DNA from: Dipteronia dyeriana
Lineage: Eukaryota > Streptophyta > Magnoliopsida > Sapindales > Sapindaceae
Reading direction: 5' to 3'
Length of the DNA: 64,000 bases
Assembly: GCA_032871835.1 (NCBI GenBank)
Contig: CM065300.1
Location: 64,925,192-64,989,191 of the forward strand
The notes beneath the pieces are model-generated. The model was not told where the DNA came from. It searched no databases and saw nothing but the letters and a program-made list of their open reading frames with translations. Below, piece by piece: positions 11,865 to 23,997 of the stretch; position 1 is the first letter of the stretch, and each line of letters opens with the position of its first letter. The position numbers and the translations under genes are program-made.

Positions 11865-14560
11865 CTCTTGCCAACGAGCCTGCTTTGGAGTTAGCTTTTT
11901 TTGTGTTTTGAAATATGTATTGGCCACATTGTCTATCACCACCGTAAACTTAGTTCCTAGCACGTAATTCCTCCAAGTGTCTAGGCAATGTATTACTGCT
12001 GACATCTCATTCTCATGAGTAGAGTATCGTAGCTCAGAATCTTTCAACTTTTTACTTTCAAACATTACTGGGTGCTCTTCTTGAACCAAGACTCCTTCTA
12101 GAGCCATGTTTGATGCGTCCATATGGACTTCAGTCAAGGATAACTTGAATTTTATTTTCATCCATCCAAATCTTGCCCTTACTGATCCAATGCCCTAGGA
12201 ACATCACCTCCTAGAGACAAAACTCGTACTTCTCCTTTTAACATAAAGGTTATCCTTCCTCAACCTAGAGATCACTTGCCTCAAGTGATCAACATACTTA
12301 TCCAATGTCCCAATGTATATCACTGTATCATTAAGATACACTGGCACAAACTTATCAAGGAACTCATACAGAACATCATTCATCAGGTTGCAAAACGTAG
12401 TAGGGCATTTGTCAAACCAAATGGCATAACCAAAAACTCAAACGAGTCATACCTTGTCACTATTATTGTATTTGCCTCATCCCCATCAGCCACTCTCACA
12501 TGCCAATAACCATGCCATAGGTCAAGCTTGGTAAAATATGAAGCCTTGGACAATTTGTCGAACAAATTTGTGACATTCGGCATGAGGTACTTGTTCTTGA
12601 TAGTGACTTTATTCATGTAGTCCACGCACATCCATAAAGATCCATCATGTTTCTTCTGAAATAACACAGGAGCACCGTAATGAGCCTTAGAAGGTTAAAG
12701 TAAGCCTGTTTCCAGCAACTCATCCAATTGATTCCTTAACTCAGACAACTCACAAAGGGCAGGGGCCATGCGATAAGGGGCTTTGGCAGGTGGTTTAACA
12801 CCTTGCTCCAGTTTAATCTGATGAACAATGTTCGATTTAAAAGGTAGTTCTCTCAGCAATTATGTTGGCATTACATTCATAAATTCATCCAACACCACCC
12901 TCACTTTATCAGGCACTTCAACAACAACATCTGGCTTGATCTGCACCAATGCTCCTACAAACGTTGTTTACCCCCCCCTTCAACTCTTTCTCAAGTTGCT
13001 TCATTGATATTTCTACTCCTTTTCAATTTATTATGTTTTGATTCCCCTTTTCAGTTTGTATGAGACATGGGTTCTCCTTATCACCAATAAAGATGCTCTA
13101 CAGATTAGGCATCAATATAGCCTTAGCCTTCACAAAAAACTCAATGCCAAGGATTATATCAAAATCATCCAAAGGTACCACCATCATGCTGCAACATCTT
13201 TACCAAGAGCTAATCTTCACAGTTATCGCTGCCACACCATGTACAAGTTTTGCTGAGGAATTCACTACCTTGATCAGACTACTGCTGCTTGATAGCTTTA
13301 AATCCAGTTTGTCCACTTCTCGTTGAGCCAAAAGGTTATTGGTTACATCAGTACCCAACATGGCTTGAATTTCCTTCCTATTAACTTCAACAATCATAAA
13401 CATCAACTCCGTTACAGGTTTGCTTCTCCACTTAGATGGTGTTTAGCAACTGTAGGGGATTCACACAAGAGGGACTAGCATCACCATATTAATTTGCATC
13501 CTATCTGAATAGCACACTGACTTTCATTTTTTTCGGGCATTCTCTAGTAAAATATGGACCACCACAGATAAAACAGTCCTATGTTTGAGATTTTCCTTTG
13601 TTTTGATGTTGGTCCTTTCCCTTGAAGGATTCACCTTCTTCTTTTTTCTTCAAGCTTTTTCTTCCAATCCTTGTTTTTTTTCTTCTTGCCATCCACCTGA
13701 CATCTCCTTCTTAGAGTTAGAAGGAGTTGAACTACTCATTCAGAAGTCAACTATGCCCATAGTAGAAGCCATAGCCAAAGGTATGTCGTTCACACCTTAC
13801 CTTCTTAATTCTGCATGTGCCCATGTCTGTAACCTAGACTTGAAACTGAACAATTTATCTTCCTCTACCATGTTCAAACAATAAAACTTTTTCACATAGT
13901 CTTTCATAGACCTCGTCTGCTTCAACTTCTTAAGATTCTCCCTTGTTAACCAATAGGTGTTGTAAGGTAAGAACCGATCCTTCAATTCTTCTTTAGTGAC
14001 TCCTACACCACAATACTAGGCCTGCTAGCACTCAAATCATCCGCCATCCGTCATCTGTCATCCGTCATCCATCATCCGTCATCCGCCATCCTTATGTGCC
14101 ACCACAACTTCACATCACCACTAAGGTACATGCTTGTTATACTCACATGATCTCTCTCAGGTGTTCTTACAGCCTTGAAGTACTACTTCATGTACCATAG
14201 AAAGTTCTTCAACTCATTGGCATTCTGACTGCCATTGAATTGTTTAGGGTCTGGCACCTTTAACTTCGACATAAGGCCTTCCTCAGATTTGTTAGAGTTG
14301 TTCAGTTGTCTTCTCAACACCACCAACTTGTCCTCCAATAACTTAATCTTTTCACTCATGCTGTCTGTTATGATCGAACTTTTTAAAACTTTGTCTCCAT
14401 ATCTTTCTATAGATCGGTATTGGCTTATTACATCAAAAGGTGTTCAACCAACTGATCCAAAACAACAACTTCATTAGAACCTTTAGGGGGATCTCCAAGT
14501 AGTTTCTCTAACCAAGCCACACGTTCCTATGTATCCGCTAGAGTTGTTTTTACACCAGAA
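11865..14560 (-). pseudogene. Ty3/gypsy gag-pol remnant
   Basis: Minus-strand degenerate polyprotein. Gag covers about 14560-13790 (KVPDPKQFNGSQNAKELKNF, MKDRFLPYNTYWLTRENLKK). A CCHC-type knuckle near 13585-13530 reads CFICGGPYFTREC, with the zinc-binding His replaced by Phe. The protease region (13406-13200) has lost the DTG/DSG active-site triplet: the place reads LGTDVTNN. Reverse transcriptase covers about 12860-12260 ([38 protein letters not shown]). Its catalytic YxDD is changed to YLND. RNase H (12161-11862) ends KKLTPKQARWQE at the hAT junction. Stops and frameshifts separate the segments. It is inactive by loss of three catalytic motifs. Confidence 0.9.
14038..14092. repeat. 7-bp minisatellite inside gypsy gag
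   Basis: About eight copies of a CATCCGT-type heptamer (CATCCGCCATCCGTCATC and so on). On the minus strand they encode a repeating MADDG/MTDDR-like tract within gag, just after KLWWHIR. The family normally has a short SDD/ADD stretch at this point, so the array is probably a local slippage expansion; it introduces stop codons. Confidence 0.8.
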
Positions 14561-14587
14561 ATTAATAAGAAATCGCTTCATCCAAAA

Positions 14588-14599
14588 GTTTTGATACCA
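14588..14599 (-). other. Primer-binding site (initiator tRNA-Met type)
   Basis: On the minus strand the sequence TGGTATCAAAAC lies immediately inside the LTR end, resembling the TGGTATCAGAGC site used by many plant LTR elements. It confirms that 14601-15598 is the 5' LTR of the minus-strand gypsy element. Confidence 0.7.
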
Positions 14600-14600
14600 A

Positions 14601-15598
14601 TATTACATAAGTAAAAATCCCCAACAAACTTTTGCTATGTGTAGGCACTGAAACCCTATCTAACTAGTCAACCTTTTCCTTGACAGTCACACAGAACTGT
14701 TCTCTTTTCAGTGTTTCCCAAAGTCCCAACAACACTCAGCCACACAGTCTGATTGTTACCTACACAGACATTGCACAAATGTAAACACATAGCAAGCACA
14801 CAACAAGCCAGTTTACATCAAGCACACATCAAGTAAGTCATACAGCACACACACAGAGTAATACACAAGTAAGAACACATCAATTACCTGAACCAATGTC
14901 TGCCCAACAATTTATCATTAATAATCAGAAACATATACACAATGTCTACATGATGATCACACATTGATCTCTCTACCAAAATACACAACCATCATAGTAT
15001 TTTTATGATACAACAACAATAAAGCTACATCAAGTAACTGTCAGGTAACTACCACCCTTGTCAGCACCTAATTTCCATACATGCCAATTATATGTCAGAC
15101 AACAACTAATTTACGTATGTTTCCCACACATGTGTGTTTAAGTTGCACATACCACTCATATGCCTTGCTCACAGCCAACCAATATTGCCTTTCATATATC
15201 AAGCTTGTTTTCCCCATGCCAAGTTTGTTTCTACATATCAATCTTGTTTCCTACACCCATCATCCCAACACTGCATTTGCCAAACTTGCTTTCATCACAT
15301 TAAGCTTGTTTCTGTACACCAAGCTTGTTTCTCACACATAAAGCCCCAACGTTGCACATGTCAAGCTTGTTTCTACACGCCAAACTTGGTTTCAGCACAC
15401 CAAGCTTGTTTCTCTAAACCAATCTTTTTTCTGAAACACAACGCCCTAACATTGCCTTGTTATTGCATACTGTTAGCCCATCCAAACTAACACACATCAC
15501 ATCTGCTACCCCAAAGCCTTGCCTACCAAACATGCCTTGGTTTGGCTTGATGGCAACCACATTAAGCCTTTTGCTTAGGCAACAACCCATGCTCAACA
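14601..15598 (-). repeat. 5' LTR of the gypsy element (~1 kb)
   Basis: On the minus strand it starts TGTTGAGCATGGG at 15598 and ends next to the primer-binding site. Its interior (15180-15425) is a degenerate repetition of CAAGCTTGTTTCTACAC-like units spaced about 20-60 bp, which accounts for several long spurious open frames there. The canonical CA end is not clear, so the inner boundary is uncertain by a few bases. Confidence 0.6.
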
Positions 15599-16042
15599 TG
15601 CCCGTATGAGTGAAAAGACGTTTGATAATAATCGGCCCACTACAATACTAGTTTCGCATTCTAAACAAAGTTGCTTTAGTTTATTACTATTATGGCTGTT
15701 ACTAGTAGTGTGTAGTTGATTTTTTTTATTTGTTATTTTTTTTTTAATTATTTTGAGTTGGTGTTTGGGTGATGATGATTTTTGTTTGACAGATGAAGTG
15801 AAGATGTTTAATTCGGTAAATATCGGGGTCTATCTGAATCTGCATAATATCAAATGGGATCTAGACAACATAAACATTGATTGGACTAGGATCGAATCAT
15901 ATGGATTTCGATTCATTTGACACCTTTAACTGAAGCCTCACATATTGATGACAATGGGATGCTCAAGCCTACTTGTCATTGGCTAGGGGAGGTTGAGCCT
16001 TCATATGGTGGAGATGGATGGATTTATATAACACTAATACCT
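15599..16042. other. Intergenic DNA, nothing recognised
   Basis: AT-rich sequence with no supported gene, terminal repeat or tandem array. It separates the gypsy LTR from the PIF-like element. Confidence 0.5.
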
Positions 16043-16045
16043 TAA

Positions 16046-18099
16046 TGTTTCGTTTGGTGCATGCGATACAATAGGATTATTTTTATGGTATATGATTGGA
16101 TAGGATAGGATTGGATATGATAGGATTAATTATAATGTTATACCTTGTTTGTTGTAATATAAGATAGGATTAAAAATAGAGTAATACTATGTTTGATATC
16201 TCGTGAGATTGGACAAAATAGATCTTGAAATCGTGTGATCCAAAGTAGATCTGGAAATTTCCAGATATCTTCAAACAAAAGAATTTTAATATATATATAT
16301 ATATATATATTCAGATACCGGAGATAAAGGTGTGCTTGGAGGACGTTCGTATATCACCATCGCTTTCCCAAAATCGATCAAAAAACACACATGCCCAATG
16401 CTTTTTCTATTTATATAAAATTTATAAGCAGCTTTATATATTTTATGATCGTCATTTATCAGTCGTCCCCACAGTACCAGCTACCACATAGGCACACATA
16501 TATTCTCTCCTCCACCACCACCGCTTCAATATTTGTATATATTCTCTCCATAATTCGACTTTAAGACCATCTCCAACGAACTGCACCAATTTGTTATAAC
16601 TTTATAGCAAAATGCAGCAACTTTCACAATCTCCAACTCGTTGTATAAAATCTTACTCTAAAAAGAATATTCCCTAAATATTCATTTTTTTATTATTTCT
16701 CAACAATTAACATTTCATCCCAAAAAATGTAATATTATGATAAGTTAAGAGATTAACAAATTATTAAGATAACAAATTAAGATTTTTTTTAGGATAAAAA
16801 ATTTCAAGATTATATTGATAATTTATATTAAAATTATAATGTCTATTGTCTACTCCTAAAAATCTTGTTTAGAGGAATACTTTAATAATTTTCTTTTTAG
16901 TCAAATTACATAATAAAAACGATAAATATATTAGTTTTAAAATCAGTCGGTAAAAAAAAAAGAATAAAAAACAAAAAAAAAATTTAAAAAATACGTGGCA
17001 ATTTCTTAGCCAAGGCTGGTGTCTCTCAAGTCCAAGTCTCAATTTCTCATCTTCGACAACAACAAAAACACACATAGAAATCTAAAAAACTCTCAAAGAA
17101 GGAGATGATGTCGTGTCAAGCTTATATCAATGATCATCTAATGTGTGAGATTGAGGGCAATTATCTCTCATCCGTCGTTATCATCGACCATGACAACAAT
17201 GTTTGTAATCGATATTAATCCATAGTTTTTTGAGTTGATTTGTTTGAAGTTTAGGTCTTAAAAGAATTTTTGTTTTGTTTGGATTAATGATTGAATTTCT
17301 GATCTGCTTGAATTTCTTAGAAAAATCTTAACAATTTTCGTGAATAAGTAAAAATTGAGGTATTAAAAAAAATAAAAAGTAGAAACAGCAAAGTAATGCA
17401 AAGGAGTGCGATGCACATGAAGCATAGGGTGTTGCAATCTGGTGCAACAAATGGCAATCGATTGGAGAGAATTTTTGCAACAAAATGGAATTTGACGCTC
17501 CCATTGGAGATGCCCTATTATATATCATATCTTCCATGGCAAGCTTAAGCTTCTTCATCAGCATCATCGATTGGTCTCCTTTAATTTTCTTTTCTTTTCT
17601 GGGTTCTTTTTAATGGAAAAAAGCTTGTTTTCAAATCTAGAAAAATTCTCAGATTTCTTCAAACAAAATAAATAAATAAAAATTTGTTAAGAGTCAGATC
17701 TAAAAGAAAGCTTGGAGAACAAAATAATAAAAAATAATAATTCAGATCACACCCAGCAAAAAAAATCTCAAACTAATCCAAAATATTCAACATCACATCT
17801 CCTCTTTTATTTAAACAAAAAACCAAAAAAATCTCAAATCAAACCAACATCTCTTCAGGACTACGACGACGACGTGTGGAAACTAGAGTGGAGGTAAACA
17901 TGAACTAGAATTCAGAGAAAAGATAGATAGATGTTGATGAAAGATGAAATGAGATGGGATTATTTTAAACCCCATCATTTTACTCGGTATAAATTTTTTT
18001 GGAAGAGATAAATTTTTCCTATCCCGCAACAGAGCCAAACACAAGAAATGGAATAAACATAACTTTTTTCCCATCCAATCCTATGTGCCAAACGTGGCC
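16046..18099. mobile_element. PIF/Harbinger-like non-autonomous element 1
   Basis: TAA duplications flank it (16043-16045 and 18100-18102). The ends are inverted: CGTTTGGTGCAT near the left and CGTTTGGCACAT (reverse complement) at the right. Just inside the left end come repeated GATTGGATAGGATAGGATTGG-type words, also seen in the related elements at 36214 and 59354. No transposase is present, so mobility would have depended on one elsewhere. A second element is nested at 16565-17515. Confidence 0.75.
16565..17515. mobile_element. Nested PIF-like element (GACCATCTCC ends)
   Basis: The left end GACCATCTCCAACGAACTGC and the right end (reverse complement GGGCATCTCCAATGGGAGCG) form imperfect inverted repeats of the Tourist/PIF type. 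The flanking triplets are TAA on the left and TAT on the right, so the duplication is imperfect. It lies wholly within 16046-18099 and is therefore younger. No coding region was found. Confidence 0.6.
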
Positions 18100-18102
18100 T
18101 AA

Positions 18103-18550
18103 TTGAGTCGTTCAAGATCAAATCAGTTTATCAAAGTGCTTCTTTGGTTGCTCACATATTTTTTGGCCTAATTGTAAGAATCTCACACGTATCGTTTGGG
18201 TAAGCTTTTTCATTTTCATTATAATTTCATTTTTTTATAGACATAACCTCCAGGTCTTCAGTCGGTACTGGCGCCTTCTGAACCTCCGACTGTTGCTCAA
18301 TAACAGCACCCTCGCCCAATAAAAATTTATATAAAAATTCTTTTTCGGCAACAAGCCTCCTCTACCTCGGTATACCACAATCCACATATATTCTTTTCAT
18401 TTTCCTTGGCATGTGAAACTGTGATTGATTCGTCTCTTCTATTCTAACTTTTTTTTATGGTATAATAAGAGGTCTGGAACCTTGCACCATTATTTTTCTA
18501 TGAGATGGGAACTACGCTGCGAATTGGTTTTCTATTGGCTAAAATATTTG
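18103..18550. other. Intergenic DNA, nothing recognised
   Basis: No supported gene or repeat boundary. It is unique-looking AT-rich sequence between a PIF-like element and a foldback MITE. Confidence 0.5.
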
Positions 18551-18755
18551 AGCAAATTGCAATCAAGCACCCTAACGTTTAATATAAATAGTCTAATAAT
18601 TTCAGTTTTAATGAAATGACACAACATACCCTTGTCGACATTTAAGTCAAATAAAAAGTCAATTAACTATAGGGTATATTTATGTTATTTCATTAATTTG
18701 ACATTATTTATGTCTTTATGTCAAATATCAGGGGTACTTGAATGCAAGTTGCCTT
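18551..18755. mobile_element. Foldback MITE
   Basis: The arms AGCAAATTGCAATCAAGCAC (left) and GGCAACTTGCATTCAAGTAC (reverse complement of the right end) are inverted. Pairing continues inward through AATGAAATGACACAACATACCC and its inverted partner near 18680-18705, so most of the 205 bp can fold into one hairpin. A fragment of the same end (CAGGGTGCTTGAATTCC) lies at 18783. Confidence 0.65.
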
Positions 18756-18909
18756 TATTATTATTGTTTTTAAATAAATATCAGGGTGCTTGAATTCCAA
18801 AGATGGACGGTAGAAATTTCTCCACCTTCCATCTCCATTTCCAAGATAGATGTCATAGATATAAAGTTACGAAAATATGTTATAAATTTATGTAGACACT
18901 ATGATTTTT

Positions 18910-19047
18910 AATAGGCTAATTGCATGAACATCTCTAAGATTTTGCATAATTATATGTATATGGCGGTTTTGAGTATATTGACACAATTGTTTCCTGAAAT
19001 TTGAAAAATATTACACTAACACCACTATCGTTAATTTTCTATCGTTA
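18910..19047 (+). repeat. Fragment of a MITE family also at 47385-47535
   Basis: This stretch matches the reverse complement of 47385-47535 over about 130 bp. Shared words include TTGCATAATTATATG/TAGCATAATTACATG, TATTGACACAA and GAAAAATAT, and the region ends in TTAATTTTCTA(T/C)CGTTA. It is interrupted at its right end by the PIF-like element starting at 19048. Confidence 0.6.
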
Positions 19048-19256
19048 GAGTGTGTTTGGTACATGGGACGGATGGAACAACGTAAGACAATTTCCTCTTA
19101 TCCCACTTTTGGCACCGCTTTAACATGGGATTGAACGGGACACGGTGGGATAAAAATCACCAACTTTTGTTTCACCTGAGACCCTAGGAAAAGGTTGTCC
19201 CATGACATGAGACAAGTACAAAATGACTACTTCATTTTTTAAATTTTAAAAAGGTA

Positions 19257-19416
19257 AAAACATGTTTAATAATAATATATACTCTTATATATATTATTAT
19301 ATTAAATATTATAATAATATATAAAATATATATTAAATATTATTACATATATAATAATATATATTATATTATAATATATATAAAATATGTAATATATATA
19401 TATATAAATATAATAT
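19257..19416. repeat. AT-rich microsatellite
   Basis: About 160 bp are almost purely A and T (TATAATAATATATATTA types), within the PIF-like element and directly left of the hAT insertion point. Confidence 0.8.
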
Positions 19417-20129
19417 ATATGAATTAGAGGGGTCCACAGTTTGATTAAACGGTCAATTGAAAACCGAAACCTAGTGAAAAAAACTGAAACCAGAATCATA
19501 ACCGAAGTCGGCGGTTACAAAACCGGTTGAAAACCGGTTTTGAGCCAGTTCAGTTGTGGTTACATATGCCAAAAAAAACCGCCTAAAACCGGTGATAAAA
19601 AATTTAAAAAAAAACACCCAACGAATCAGACGATGACACGTGGCAATGAATTTGAATTAAAAATAGAGGTGACTGTTGGGGCGTTTTAACTTTATTAATT
19701 TAAAATTTAAAAAAAATTAACGAACCAACCAATAAGACGACGACATGTGGCATTTTATTTGAAAAATAATTTAGATAACCGATGGAGATGGCTATTAATT
19801 TTTTTTTCCTCTTAATTTCCTATAATTGCAAATATGCCTCTGCACTCTAACTCTATATATATCCCCCACACTTCATTTTTCTTCACACCACTCCCAACTT
19901 CTCTCAATCTCTCCCAATCTCAAATTCTCAATTATCTCTACATTCAACAATTTTATTTTATTCTCATTTCTCACTAAAATTAATAAATATGCATTTCTTC
20001 TATTTTTTAAAATCATATATTATTGACTTACAATCATCTATTTTTTTTACTATTAGTATTTATAATTTAGTTTTTAATGGCAAGTTTTTTTTTTACTATT
20101 AGTATTTATAATTTATTTTTTAATGTCGA

Positions 20130-20146
20130 GGGGGGGGGGGGGGGGG
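20130..20146. repeat. Poly-G run, 17 bases
   Basis: Seventeen consecutive G in otherwise AT-rich DNA, in the 5' part of the hAT element. It could be a true slippage tract; runs like this are also typical places for sequencing length errors. Confidence 0.8.
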
Positions 20147-20344
20147 TGGTGGTTCAAGAAATTTGGACAAAAGAAATGGTCAATTGCAAGATTTGTTGGA
20201 ACATGAAGGTGTGGTGATGTCAGTTATAGTGATCAACTTTACCACGAGTTCTTTTAAGCTCAATTTGGATCCGATCTCCCTTATAATCCTAATCTCCCTC
20301 AAATAATTTCTTAGCCAAATCCCAATACCCCCATTAGTAATGAA

Positions 20345-22349
20345 AATCTATCTACCCATTCTACCATCCCACCCCCTTCAGATGAATTTGATGCAGGTGA
20401 AGAAGAAAAATCGTTGAAGTCCGATCTCTTCAAATTGCATATGAAGAAAATTGAGTTAGATGATAGAACGATCAAAATCAAATGCAACTACTGCCCCAAA
20501 ACATACAAGACTAGTAAAACCTTCGGATATGGCACATACTGAGCCCATATTAGGAAAAATCACTCATCAGAATCGGTGAAGGCTAGTAACCAAGCCCAAA
20601 TCTCCAGGTACGGAACATCTACTAATCAATTATTTCATTATACATTTGAAAAAAAATAAGGAAGAATTAGCAATAATGGTTGCAGTAGAACACTTACATT
20701 TTAATTTTGGTGAGAAAGTAGGTTTTGTTAAATATTGTCAAACTGTATTAAATCCTGCAATGCAACATGTTCCTAGAGTCACTTTCACACGTGCATTGTT
20801 TTCCATTTACAAAAAAAAAACAATTTTTTTTTTGTTAATTTCAAGGTCGCGTTTCCGTATGTGCCGACATATGGATCGACAATTTTGGTAGCCACTATTA
20901 CATGGGTGTGACACGTCTTTATATTGATAATGATTAGGTCATGCAAAAAAAAAATATTGCATTTTATGTTTTTGATGAATCACATACAGCTCAAAATATT
21001 TTTCTCAAAATATTTTTCGACTCCTTAAAATTATTTTTGTAGTGTTTCATATTCGAAACAAAATTTTTACAATTGGTTTTGATAATATTGCGGACAATAC
21101 CACATAAATTCCTATGTTACAGGAATTGTGCAATCCCTATTTTAGGGGTAAATTATTTCATCAAGAGATGTGCATGCCATGTTTTGAATTTGTATGTTCA
21201 AGCTGGATTAAAAATTCTTTATGCTTATATTAGACCAATTAGAGATAGTATTAACTATATCTGGAGGCATAACAAAGTCTAGAAACAATAGTTAAAATTT
21301 TGCTCTCAAAATAGTATGCGTCCCATTAAATTTTCTCGAGATATTAGTACTCATTGGAATTCTATTTATAAGTTGCTTAGTTGAAAATGTTAAATATAAA
21401 GAATTATTAGTTTATTTTATTATTTATAACGTTCATTCAATTTCTCTTCAATTGAACCAATGGGATGCATGTATAGAAATTATTGAATTGTTACATATTT
21501 GTAATGATGCTACCAATGCTTTATCTGGTGTTTATTATCTCACTACTCATTTATTTTTTATTCAAAGTGTTAATATTGTCGGCACATTCAGTGAATGTGA
21601 ATTGGATGTTCAATTGAGTGAATGTATTGCTATAATGAAAACAAAATGGCTACTAGATTATAGGGAGATTCTAAATATTTACTTGCTTGCATCATGTTTT
21701 GATTTACGTTTTAAATTAGAATATTTATATAATTATTTAACTCATTACTAAAATAGTTTAGGAGTAGAAGTTCATGTTCTTAGTTGTTGTAATTCTGTTA
21801 AGACTTTGTTGTATGAATTATAAGATGAATATCTTAGAATATATGGACTGTCTTTGAAAATTTTGGTTTCACAACCCCAACCCACATCTGATGGTATTGC
21901 TGCATCCTCAAGATTTAAATTAAAGGGTTTATGGGATGGATTGTTTTTCGATAGAGCCAAAAAATTAAGAACATCTTCTTTATCCTCATCTAGCTCGATT
22001 TTTCTGAGCTTACTGGTATTTACAAACCAATCATGAATTTTTAGAAGATAGTAAATTTAGTATCCAGGTTTGGTGAAACGATCAAGAACAGGTATTTCCA
22101 ATTTTTGCTGTTATTGCCAAACAAATTCTTGGAACGCCGGTTTCTACCGTTGCTGTGGAACAAGAATTTAGTGTAGGTGGAAATATTTTGTAACCAAGAC
22201 GGTCGGTTATGTGTCCACAATCACTTGAAGCCCAAGTGTGTGTTGATGATTGGACAGAGGCAAAATTCAAACAACAAAAACTCGAGCCGAAGATAGTGAA
22301 TGATTTCTTTGAAGATGACCAAACCATAGGAACGGAAGGTAGCGAATAG
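20345..22349 (+). pseudogene. hAT transposase pseudogene (BED finger, RICESLEEPER-like)
   Basis: The transposase of the element at 19425-23002. A BED zinc finger lies near 20480-20565 (CNYCPKTYKTSKTFGYGTY then AHIRKNH), with a stop inside it. Later blocks include RCACHVLNLYVQAGLKIL near 21150-21225, THWNSIYKLL near 21350, LLASCFDLRFKLEYLYNYL near 21685-21740, and the C-terminal dimerisation region (FPIFAVIAKQILGTPVSTVA near 22095-22150, SLEAQVCVDDW near 22220-22255). The protein order is complete for the family, but several stops and frameshifts (for example near 20540, 20890, 20935, 21750 and 22190) make it inactive. Confidence 0.88.
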
Positions 22350-22840
22350 ATTCCGTTCTAACTTCCAACTTCCAACACCAAGCATCTAATTAAAGGTAAA
22401 AGAACTATGTGGCCTTTAATTCCTCTACATTTTTAGAGGATACGTAGGCAACATAATTGTGGTCAAAATTAAGTGTAAGACTGTTTTTTTTTATTAATTT
22501 AAACTTTGTTAGATTGTGTATTCATTCAAGGTCAATTTCTATTTTTTTAATTTAGCGGCAATTGTAAATTTTTATTTATTAAAAATTTGTCAATTTCTTT
22601 TATTTTACACAATGATTGTTAAATACTTCAATAGTTCAATTGTATACTTAGATAATTGTATTGAATATTTTCTATGAATATTGAATACATTAGACCTTCT
22701 AAATGAAGTTTGATTACAAATAAAAATGTTTGGCCAATTTTTTAAATTTAAACTTTGTCAAATTTTAATTAGTATTGGTTTTTTAGTTTCATTATTTTTT
22801 TTCATATATATATATATTAATTTTTAAAAAATGGTCGGAA
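22350..22840. other. AT-rich 3' region of the hAT element
   Basis: Untranslated sequence between the transposase stop and the right subterminal repeats; no further feature seen. Confidence 0.5.
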
Positions 22841-23100
22841 CCGGAACCGAACAAGAACCAGTCGATTTTGTAACCAAAACCGAAACTGAAACCGCCAAAC
22901 CAGAGGTTACAAAACCGAACCAAATCGGCTATGCCTGTTACTGTATCGATTTGAGCATCCCAAAGAATCGAAACCGGTGATTTCAAGCCGTGGACACCAC
23001 TAATATGAATGATTTTAGTTTGAGTTAAAAGTAAATTATTCTTGTATATATATATATATATATATAGTCATTTTTTCCTCAGTACATACTAATATAACTT

Positions 23101-23215
23101 ACATCAGTGCGTTGCATGTGGACCACTGATTATAAAGAAGCTTTGACAAGAGCGCACACTTTGAGTTAAAGTATGTAAATCTAACGGTCCACATCCAACA
23201 CACCGATAAATTTAT
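23101..23215. mobile_element. Foldback MITE, ~115 bp
   Basis: The left arm CAGTGCGTTGCATGTGGACC pairs with the inverted right arm (reverse complement TCGGTGTGTTGGATGTGGAC), and pairing can extend inward. It lies within the right remnant of the PIF-like element. No clear target duplication was found. Confidence 0.5.
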
Positions 23216-23261
23216 ATCATTGCGCGCTGACTTGAATTTTTTTGTATATATATACATATAG

Positions 23262-23455
23262 TGGTGTTCACATGAGTGCGTACTCATGGATTTTATATGA
23301 GTACATTGAATGTGAGTCGTTGGATTCAACTACTTTGACTTGGACTTAATCTAAGTCAAAATTGTTGTATCCAACGATTCACATTCAATGAACTCATATA
23401 TTTTTTATAAATACGCACTTGTGTACTTACATAGGTTTGCACTCATATGAACATT
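23262..23455. mobile_element. Foldback MITE, ~190 bp
   Basis: Nearly palindromic. The left end GGTGTTCACATGAGTGCG is matched by the reverse complement of the right end (GGTAATGTTCATATGAGTGC). The arms TTGAATGTGAGTCGTTGGAT and ATCCAACGATTCACATTCAA pair with one mismatch around a short centre containing ACTTGGACTTAATCTAAGT. Confidence 0.75.
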
Positions 23456-23997
23456 ACCATCAATAGAATTAATAGTTCACATTCCAAACACAATACCGAA
23501 CAACTGTCGTGTCCTGTCTCATCACGTTTTGTCTCATCCTGCCCTATCTTGTCCTCATATCAAACACACCTATAAAAATGGTCTTTTGACTCGAATTTAA
23601 AAAATTTGGAAAATTTTATTATTTTTAAAATACGTTAATTTAAAAAAAAAATGAAGGATGGAGATGTTTGCTATGTTTGGGATTGCTTTTGCTTGAGATA
23701 TAAGCAGAGTTGTAAAAATGGACTGGTCTGGCCCATTAGCCATGGCCTGGCCAGGTCCATTTTCGGAAACAGGTCGGGCTTGGCCCGACACGCAAAGCTG
23801 TGCTTGTCGGACCAGGCCCGGCCCGTTTCTAAAATTTGAGGCCCGACACGGCACGCCGGCCTGCCTCAGGCGGGCCATGCCAGGCAGATCCGCTGGCCTG
23901 GTCTGGTGGGCCCGGCGTGGAGGGCCAGGTCCTGCGGGCCTGGTCTGGCGGGCTTGGCGGGTCTGGTCCAATTTTTTTTTTCAAATTACGTTTGTTT

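Larger units (their letters stand above)
11865..15598 (-). mobile_element. Ty3/gypsy retrotransposon, truncated
   Basis: Read on the minus strand, the order is LTR (15598 to about 14601), primer-binding site, gag, zinc knuckle, protease, reverse transcriptase, RNase H. It stops at 11865 within RNase H, where a hAT end abuts. Integrase and 3' LTR are absent from the window. The gag and RNase H sequences look like plant chromoviruses; the lineage is not resolved. Confidence 0.85.
19425..23002 (+). mobile_element. Complete hAT element, 3.6 kb, dead
   Basis: Exact 8-bp duplications ATATGAAT flank it (19417-19424 and 23003-23010). The ends are inverted: TAGAGGGGTCCACAGTTTGA on the left and TAGTGGTGTCCACGGCTTGA (reverse complement) on the right, 15 of 20 matching. 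Subterminal regions are rich in AACCGGTT and GAAACCG words. It contains a broken transposase on the plus strand. The exact duplication shows that both ends are original. Confidence 0.92.
19048..23570. mobile_element. PIF-like element 4, host of a hAT
   Basis: The left end GAGTGTGTTTGGTACATGGG and the right end (reverse complement GGTGTGTTTGATATGAGGAC) are imperfect inverted repeats of the same general type as the TAA-flanked elements. The flanking triplets are TTA on the left and TAT on the right, so the duplication is not clean. Outside the nested hAT and two MITEs only about 0.4 kb on the left and about 0.2 kb on the right remain. Confidence 0.5.

Noticed and set aside
15081..15490. Two overlapping open frames rich in Leu, His and Cys
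   Set aside because: They are translations of a degenerate CAAGCTTGTTTC repeat in the gypsy LTR.
20130..20146. 17-base G run as a functional quadruplex or regulatory element
   Set aside because: It lies in a dead transposon; length may be a sequencing artefact and nothing around it suggests function.
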